From contig NZ_FOZG01000001.1 of NCBI RefSeq assembly GCF_900113315.1, positions 434,001 through 498,000 on the forward strand: a DNA stretch of 64,000 nt. The letters run 5' to 3'. The translations under genes were made by a program, and so were the position numbers. How positions within the stretch are numbered: position 1 is the first letter of the stretch; every line of letters begins with the position of its first letter. Of this stretch, positions 58,893 through 64,000 are shown piece by piece. The stretch is from Sphingomonas jatrophae. Its GTDB lineage: Bacteria > Pseudomonadota > Alphaproteobacteria > Sphingomonadales > Sphingomonadaceae. A model generated the notes under the pieces. It searched no databases, was not told the DNA's origin, and saw only the letters and a list, made by a program, of their open reading frames with translations.

Positions 58893-59140
58893 GGTCTAAC
58901 ATCCCTCACCCGGCGCTGAATTCCAGCGTAAGTACCTGATTAAACGTGATTCGACCAGTTAGGTCGATAACCTCACCGCCCCTTACCGAACCGAACAAGC
59001 GACCTAACATCCGCAGAAATCCGCCATTCTTAAAAGCCAGAATGTTAGGTTTTCATCATCTAACCTGATTAGGTCGAGGTGAGGCGTTGAGTTAGGCCGA
59101 AATTGGCAGATTTCCGCCATTGTTAGGCATGTTAGGTTTT
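58893..59140. repeat. TTAGG-repeat cluster (iteron-like) near attR
   Basis: At least eight copies of GTTAGG(T/C) or its complement: near 58895, 58958, 59002, 59044, 59061, 59068, 59091, 59122 and 59131. ATGTTAGGTTTT is repeated exactly at 59042-59053 and 59129-59140, each preceded by a TCCGCCATT. Several copies neighbour CCTCACC or its complement. The stretch 58706-59263 has no gene. It could be a replication origin, a recombinase/excision accessory site or a regulatory region. Confidence 0.7.
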
Positions 59141-59263
59141 TCCCGGAACCGGCCTCAGGGGCAGCGGCGGCGTCAAGGCATACCGCTTCCCGGACGGTTA
59201 TGCTGCTCCAGCAGGCGTTCGCTACGCTCGGAAGGTTCGGAGGTGACTGCGCAAGCGGTAGCG

Positions 59264-59278
59264 CTCCTCCGCTACCAC
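59264..59278. repeat. attR core
   Basis: The 15-bp sequence CTCCTCCGCTACCAC, identical to attL. Its left flank (59245-59263) is the inverted counterpart of the phage flank beside attL. Downstream is host DNA. Confidence 0.85.
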
Positions 59279-59306
59279 ATCTCGAATTTGACGCGATACG
59301 ACGGAC

Positions 59307-60446
59307 CTACTCCGCTTCGACGCGCTTTGGCGGTTTCAGCCGGCTCATCGCGTACCCAATTGGCGTCCAGCGAATCCCCGCTCCCGCGCGCGCTTCATAC
59401 TGCTTGATAAACCTGCGCAGTTCATGTGCCGGCTTTTCGACAAAGTGCCAAGACAGTGCGGCAGCGATTAGTGAGGCAGGGACGGCCAGCACAAGATTGA
59501 TATACCACTGCTGCACGGCAGGCCCGATCGACATGAAACCCTGCTGGATCGCATAGCCGTACACGAACAAGCCGTAGGAGTAATCCGTCCCGCTCAGCAG
59601 CTTGAGCTTGCGTGGATTGCAGAGGCCCAGATAGGTTGTCGCATAGGCCATCGGAAGGGGCGCGAAGAGATCCCCAACCAGTGGAAAAGACGTCAGCACT
59701 AGGATGAGGCAGACGGAGAAGAGGCACAGCTTGCCGCTCCAAGGCACCCGATCGCGGTTCAGGAAAAGGGCGAGCCCGGCGAGAAAGGTGATTACGATCA
59801 GGTACGCAGGCAATCCGGTGGGAGCGCGACCTGGATCAAGACGCACGAAGAACAGCACGGAGGCGGATGCCCAGAGAATCACGATCGCGAGGACAAGCAG
59901 CCGGGGATGACGGGCGAAGCCGAGGATGGCGAGGCCACTCAGCGTGATGTAGCAGCCAAGTTCCCAGGGTAACGTCCACAACTGGCCGTTAACCGCTAGC
60001 GACTTTGGATTGTCCAGGAACACGCCCGGCAAGACGTAGCTGACGTGCCCGCTAATGCCGGCCAGAAACCTGAAGAAGAGTTCGTCACTGAAGTAGCGAG
60101 CTGGCGACAGATCTGTAAGCAACGGTCCCATTACCAAGGCGGCGAGTAGCGCATAGACAGCCAGCGCGGGGTAGATGCGGATCACACGGAGTCCGAGAAA
60201 GCCTGCGATGGTCTTCGATCGCTCAAGTGAACCAGCGACGAGGAAGCCGCTAATCGCAAAGAAGCAGGGGACGATCGATGTCGGCAGGGGGCGCCAGATG
60301 CTGTTCTGAATGGCGTCTTGCGCGGCCGTGCCATAACTGGTTACGACCGAGTGCCAGCAGATCACAGCGAGTGATACGATCAGCCGCATGTAGTCAAAGC
60401 CGCTAGGACGGCCGTCGACCTCACGTAGTCGTTCTTCGATCGTCAC
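59307..60446 (-). CDS. Acyltransferase-3 family membrane protein
   Basis: A 379-aa multi-pass protein (about ten hydrophobic helices) of the acyltransferase-3 family, as in O-antigen or exopolysaccharide O-acetylases. The N-terminus DYMRLIVSLAVICWHSV carries the family His; FFAISGFLVAGSLERSK and RVIRIYPAL follow. The start is GTG 60446. It lies just outside attR, so it is assigned to the host. Confidence 0.8.
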   Translation of the reverse strand: MTIEERLREVDGRPSGFDYMRLIVSLAVICWHSVVTSYGTAAQDAIQNSIWRPLPTSIVPCFFAISGFLVAGSLERSKTIAGFLGLRVIRIYPALAVYALLAALVMGPLLTDLSPARYFSDELFFRFLAGISGHVSYVLPGVFLDNPKSLAVNGQLWTLPWELGCYITLSGLAILGFARHPRLLVLAIVILWASASVLFFVRLDPGRAPTGLPAYLIVITFLAGLALFLNRDRVPWSGKLCLFSVCLILVLTSFPLVGDLFAPLPMAYATTYLGLCNPRKLKLLSGTDYSYGLFVYGYAIQQGFMSIGPAVQQWYINLVLAVPASLIAAALSWHFVEKPAHELRRFIKQYEARAGAGIRWTPIGYAMSRLKPPKRVEAE

Positions 60447-60672
60447 TTATCATCCCCATCGTCCCGGCGCGAAGTTGCGATGGGATGCTGGCTAGCATCG
60501 CCGATGCCGTTGCTCTCTGGCTGACACGTTCGAAACGGATCATTGGATGTGCGAGGCGGCTGATCGCCCGCGCCGATGCCGCTGACCGTCATTGCTCATC
60601 ACGGCCGCGTTGCGCAAACGGGCGTTGGCACCCTATCTGACCCGCAACGAACCGATCACGCGAAAGGCCGCC

Positions 60673-61671
60673 ATGTCCGCCGACGTCCACACCAAGATGC
60701 TGATCCTCGGCTCCGGCCCGGCGGGTCTGTCCGCTGCCATCTATGGCGCGCGGGCGGGGCTGGCGCCGATCGTGGTGCAGGGGGTGCAGCCCGGCGGTCA
60801 GCTGACCACCACCACCGATGTCGAGAATTATCCCGGCTTTCGTGAGGTGATCCAGGGCCCCTGGCTGATGGAGGAGATGCAGGCGCAGGCGGAGCATGTC
60901 GGCGCACGCATGCTGTGGGACACGATCGTCGATGTCGATGTGTCGACGCGGCCTTTCCGTCTCACGGGCGATGGCGGCACGGTTTACGTCGCCGAGACGC
61001 TGGTGATCGCCACGGGTGCGCAAGCGAAGTGGCTGGGCCTGGAGAGCGAGCAGCGGCTGCGCGGGCAGGGCGTGTCCGCCTGTGCGACATGCGACGGCTT
61101 CTTCTACCGCGGCAAGAAGGTGGCGGTGATCGGGGGCGGCAACACCGCGGTGGAAGAGGCCCTATACCTGACCAATCACTCGCCGGACGTGACGCTGATC
61201 CACCGCCGCGACTCGCTGCGCGCCGAGAAGATCCTGCAGGAGCGGCTGTTCGCGCATCCGAACATCAAGGTGCTGTGGAACACCGTCGTCGACGAGTTCG
61301 TCGCGGGGGAGGGCACTGCGGGGCTCGTCGCGCTCCAGCTGCGCGATCGTGAGAGCGGCGAGACGCATCGCCTCGACGTGGATGGCGCGTTCACCGCCAT
61401 CGGCCACTCACCAGCGACCGAGCTGTTCCGCGGTAAGCTGGACCTGGACGATGACGGCTATCTGCTGGTCGAGCCGGGCACCGCGCGGACGGCTATCCCG
61501 GGCGTGTTCGCGTGCGGCGACGTGATGGACAAGATCTATCGTCAGGCGATCACGGCGGCCGGAACAGGCTGCATGGCCGCACTCGATGCGGAGCGGTTCC
61601 TCGCGGCGGTAGCGCATCCCGCACGCGAGGCTGCGGCGGCCGGGCATGAGGAGAAGATCGGGGCCTGGTAG
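60673..61671 (+). CDS. trxB: Thioredoxin reductase
   Basis: A 332-aa flavoprotein that reduces thioredoxin with NADPH. FAD-binding GSGPAGLSAAIYGARAG, redox-active CATCDG (about residue 139), NADPH-binding GGGNTAVEEALYL and C-terminal FACGDVMD are all present. ATG 60673 is chosen because it gives the family N-terminus; the frame begins at 60592. A 226-bp space upstream holds its promoter region. Confidence 0.95.
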   Translation: MSADVHTKMLILGSGPAGLSAAIYGARAGLAPIVVQGVQPGGQLTTTTDVENYPGFREVIQGPWLMEEMQAQAEHVGARMLWDTIVDVDVSTRPFRLTGDGGTVYVAETLVIATGAQAKWLGLESEQRLRGQGVSACATCDGFFYRGKKVAVIGGGNTAVEEALYLTNHSPDVTLIHRRDSLRAEKILQERLFAHPNIKVLWNTVVDEFVAGEGTAGLVALQLRDRESGETHRLDVDGAFTAIGHSPATELFRGKLDLDDDGYLLVEPGTARTAIPGVFACGDVMDKIYRQAITAAGTGCMAALDAERFLAAVAHPAREAAAAGHEEKIGAW

Positions 61672-61678
61672 GCCTCGG

Positions 61679-61855
61679 TCACTCCTCGCGCTTGGCGCCG
61701 TCCAGGAGTTGCTCGGTTCGGTCGCGTGCCTGAGCTTCGGCGGCCTTCTCCGCTTTGGTGCGGCCGTGCTTGGCGCGGTTCTCCGCTGCGACGGTCTTCG
61801 CCTCAATGCGCTGCTTTGCCTTGCGCGCCGTGCGCAGGTTGATGATTTCGGCCAC
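61679..61855 (-). CDS. DUF4169 family protein
   Basis: A 58-aa basic helical protein from GTG 61855 (AEIINLRTARKAKQRIEAKT, then NRAKHGRTKAEKAAE), the DUF4169 pattern of alphaproteobacteria. GAGGCGAGA lies upstream. It converges with trxB. Function unknown. Confidence 0.8.
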   Translation of the reverse strand: MAEIINLRTARKAKQRIEAKTVAAENRAKHGRTKAEKAAEAQARDRTEQLLDGAKREE

Positions 61856-61866
61856 CGGCTCTCGCC

Positions 61867-62457
61867 TCAGTAGGGCGGATCGCGCCGCTCGCGCTGTTCG
61901 CGGGCGGCTTCCGTCCACCATGACAGGTCGTCGGCGAATCGGGTGAAGGCGCGATCGAGCGACTTGCCCGCATCCCCGACCGGGCGCCCCTCTGCATCGA
62001 GCGTCTGGGTGATCGGGCCGACAGTGAGCGTGCTGGGCACGACGACCATGCCCATTTCAGACAGCGGGCCATGCCACGCACTGTTCGCGCGCGCGCCCGC
62101 AAGGCGTCCGGCGGAGTAGCTAGCGACGGCGGCCGGGCGCCAGAACCATTCCTCGAGGAAATGGTCGGTGAGGTTCTTCAGCCCCGGTTGCATCCCCCAA
62201 TTATATTCGCCCGCGACAAACACGAAGGCGTCGGCGGTGCGGATCTTCTGCGCCAGCGCCGCCATTGCCGGCGGCGCTTCGCCCCGGGGATATTCCTTGT
62301 ACATGCGGTCCAGCATCGGCAGGCCGACCGCCTTGGCGTCGATCAGATCCGCCACCGCACCCCGCTCACCCAGCCGGCGGACGAGATAGTCGGCCAAGCG
62401 AATGCCCGTGCGATCGGAACGATACGATCCGTAGAGGACGAGAATGTGATCAGCCAT
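61867..62457 (-). CDS. NADPH-dependent FMN reductase
   Basis: A 196-aa flavodoxin-fold protein: VLYGSYRSDRTGIRLADYLV (phosphate loop) and FVAGEYNWGMQPGLKNLTDH (flavin-contact motif). Such enzymes reduce quinones, azo dyes or FMN. It ends 11 bp from the DUF4169 gene and may be co-transcribed with it. Confidence 0.85.
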   Translation of the reverse strand: MADHILVLYGSYRSDRTGIRLADYLVRRLGERGAVADLIDAKAVGLPMLDRMYKEYPRGEAPPAMAALAQKIRTADAFVFVAGEYNWGMQPGLKNLTDHFLEEWFWRPAAVASYSAGRLAGARANSAWHGPLSEMGMVVVPSTLTVGPITQTLDAEGRPVGDAGKSLDRAFTRFADDLSWWTEAAREQRERRDPPY

Positions 62458-62516
62458 GCCGGATCATACCCGGCCCTGCTGCGGATGCCAAAAGCGCATG
62501 GTGCCGGTCTGATCCA

Positions 62517-64000
62517 TCAGCCGCCCAGCGACTCGGCTTTCTCGGCAAGCTCCAGCCAGCGCAGCTCAGCCTCCTCCTTGCGCCGCCGTGCTGTTTCGAT
62601 CGCGACTGTCAGGCCCGCAAAGCGCGCGGGATCGCGCGTGTACAGTGCCGGATCGGCAAGCGCTGCTTCGTCGGCGCGAATCGATGCTTCGATCTTCTCG
62701 ATCTCCGTAGGCAGCAGATCGAGATCGCGCTGATCCTTGTAGGTCAGCTTGTTCGCCTTGGCGGCTGGCTTCGGCGTCTCGGGCTTCGTGCCCCCGGAAC
62801 GCTTCGCCTCTGCCGGCCGCGCGCGCTTGCGCTCCCAATCCGCGTAGCCGCCGGCGACGATATCCACCTTGCCCGATCCGTCGAGACCGAGCGTCAGCGT
62901 TACGGTGCGATCGAGAAAGTCGCGATCGTGGCTGACGAGGAGGACAGTGCCGTCATAATCGGCGATCACCTCCTGCAGAAGATCGAGGGTTTCCATGTCG
63001 AGATCGTTGGTCGGCTCATCCAGCACGAGCAGGTTGGACGGGCGAGCAAACTCGCGCGCCAGCAGCACGCGCGATCGCTCACCGCCGGACAGCGCCTCCA
63101 CCCGCGCTTCGGCGACGGCGGGATCGAACAGGAACTCCTTGAGATAGCCGTGGACGTGCTTCTTGACGCCACGGACCTCGATCCAGTCGCCACCCTCCGC
63201 CAGAACTTCGCGTACCGTCTTGCCGGGCGTCAGCAGGCGGCGCTGCTGGTCGATGACGACGCTGTCCAGCGTCTTGGCGAGCTTGATCTCACCCTCGTCG
63301 GGTGCCGTTTCACCGGTGAGCAGGCGCAGCAGGGTGGTTTTGCCCGCGCCGTTCGCGCCGACGATGCCGATGCGGTCGCCACGCTGGATGCGCAGCGTGA
63401 AGTCCTTGATCACCGTCCGCTCGCCGAAGCGCTTGGTGACGGCCTTAGCTTCGATCACCGAGCGGGTGCGCACGTCGTCCGTGGCGATGCCGAGGTTCGC
63501 GGTGCCGGCGGGGCCGATCATCGAGGCGCGGGCGGCACGCATCTCGATCAGCTTGGTCAGGCGGCCCTGGTTGCGCCGCCGCCGGCCGGTCACGCCACGC
63601 TGCAGCCAATGCTCTTCCAGCTTCAGCCGAGCATCCAGTTTCTCGGCCGCGCGCTCGTCCTCGGCGGCGACCTGCTCCGCCCAGGCCTCGAAGCCGCCAT
63701 AACCGACCTCTGCCCGTCGGATGCGGCCACGATCCAGCCACAGGGTCGAGCGGGTCAGCCTGGTGAGGAAGGTGCGATCGTGGCTGATCACGACAAAGGC
63801 GCCGCCGAAGCGGGCAAGCCAATTCTCCACCCACTCGATGGCGGCGAGATCGAGGTGGTTGGTCGGCTCATCCAGCAGCAGCACGTCCGGCTCCATCGCC
63901 AGCGCGCGCGCGATGGCAGCCCGGCGACGCTCGCCACCGGACGCACTCGCCGCCTCCCGGCCGAGATCGAGTCCGATCTGGTCGGCGATCGACTCAACCA
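62517..64000 (-). CDS. uup: ABC-F ATPase, Uup type (partial)
   Basis: The C-terminal 494 codons of a two-ABC-domain protein without membrane segments; the N-terminus lies beyond the right edge. In the first domain the signature (SASGGERRR) and LLLDEPTNHLDLAAIEW are present. The second domain has Walker A GANGAGKTTLLRLL, LSGGERSRV and LVLDEPTNDLDMETLD. A linker with coiled coil (RLTKLIEMRAAR) and a C-terminal coiled-coil domain that binds DNA or ribosomes place it in the Uup group. Confidence 0.88.
   Translation of the reverse strand, partial: VESIADQIGLDLGREAASASGGERRRAAIARALAMEPDVLLLDEPTNHLDLAAIEWVENWLARFGGAFVVISHDRTFLTRLTRSTLWLDRGRIRRAEVGYGGFEAWAEQVAAEDERAAEKLDARLKLEEHWLQRGVTGRRRRNQGRLTKLIEMRAARASMIGPAGTANLGIATDDVRTRSVIEAKAVTKRFGERTVIKDFTLRIQRGDRIGIVGANGAGKTTLLRLLTGETAPDEGEIKLAKTLDSVVIDQQRRLLTPGKTVREVLAEGGDWIEVRGVKKHVHGYLKEFLFDPAVAEARVEALSGGERSRVLLAREFARPSNLLVLDEPTNDLDMETLDLLQEVIADYDGTVLLVSHDRDFLDRTVTLTLGLDGSGKVDIVAGGYADWERKRARPAEAKRSGGTKPETPKPAAKANKLTYKDQRDLDLLPTEIEKIEASIRADEAALADPALYTRDPARFAGLTVAIETARRRKEEAELRWLELAEKAESLGG

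Larger units (their letters stand above)
15635..59278. mobile_element. P2-like myophage prophage (about 43.6 kb) integrated at tRNA-Met
   Basis: The element is bounded by a 15-bp direct repeat (CTCCTCCGCTACCAC at 15635-15649 and 59264-59278). Inside are a large serine recombinase next to the left end, a repressor/Cro-like switch, a primase-helicase, and a near-complete set of P2 virion genes (Q, P, O, N, M, L, X, R, S, V, W, J, I, H, FI, FII, E/E', T, U, D) with lysis genes and an Ogr-like activator. No frameshift or truncation is visible in virion genes, so it may be functional. Unlike P2 it lacks gpA and a tyrosine integrase. Confidence 0.93.

Noticed and set aside
15605-59278. CRISPR array or insertion sequence within the prophage
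   Set aside because: No regularly spaced repeats of array type and no transposase-like protein were found. The repeats seen are palindromes, fibre repeats and the TTAGG cluster.
59307-60446. Acyltransferase as a lysogenic-conversion gene
   Set aside because: It lies outside the attR core, beyond the reconstructed phage boundary, so it is assigned to the host.

Overview
High-GC alphaproteobacterial chromosome, most likely a sphingomonad (Sphingomonas or a relative). This is inferred from the protein families (DUF3775, DUF4169, 2H phosphoesterase, PRC-barrel protein, GapR/DUF2312) and from an elongator tRNA-Met of alphaproteobacterial type. No 16S rRNA is present, so genus is inference.

Left host arm (1-15.65 kb): start of a pst phosphate operon behind a clear Pho box and a PhoR-type kinase; gph; glmU-glmS (UDP-GlcNAc synthesis); a glutathione-dependent formaldehyde cassette (adhC, VOC protein, S-formylglutathione hydrolase); a cyclophilin; a short Mfd-like helicase; a ClpP-like protein; purQ/purS; a MobA-like nucleotidyltransferase; PRC-barrel and 2H phosphoesterase genes; a DUF3775 gene; and tRNA-Met(CAT).

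Prophage (15,635-59,278, about 43.6 kb): a P2-like myophage integrated at the 3' end of tRNA-Met by a large serine recombinase and bounded by a 15-bp direct repeat. Joining the two inner prophage ends rebuilds an attP with 19-bp imperfect inverted arms around a 6-bp centre. From left to right it carries: recombinase; a leftward early operon (HNH, PAPS-reductase-like, ASCH, GapR, two Cys-rich HTH proteins, primase-helicase, Cro-like); a rightward S24 repressor; a RadC-like/LuxR-like accessory stretch; an Ogr-like late activator; the tail operon D-U-T-E/E'-FII-FI-W-V; a fibre/baseplate operon H-I-J with an SGNH hydrolase; a rightward PIN-like gene; a head/lysis operon (S, R, Rz1/Rz, amidase, holin, X, L, M, N, O); and rightward P-Q. 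Three near-identical 31-bp palindromes sit just upstream of V, J and P/O. They are the best candidates for the late-promoter element read by the Ogr-like protein.

Right-end cargo (52.9-58.0 kb), between portal gene Q and a cos-like sequence: a STAND-type NTPase with a TPR-like tail, divergent from and overlapping the start of a RibA-like (GTP cyclohydrolase II family) gene, which is translationally coupled to an unrecognised 323-aa Cys-containing protein; a convergent DNA methyltransferase follows. This, with the PIN-like gene, is the strongest candidate for an undescribed anti-phage or nucleotide-acting system. A TTAGG-repeat cluster precedes attR.

Right host arm (59.3-64 kb): acyltransferase-3 protein, trxB, DUF4169, an NADPH-dependent FMN reductase and a partial ABC-F ATPase (Uup type).
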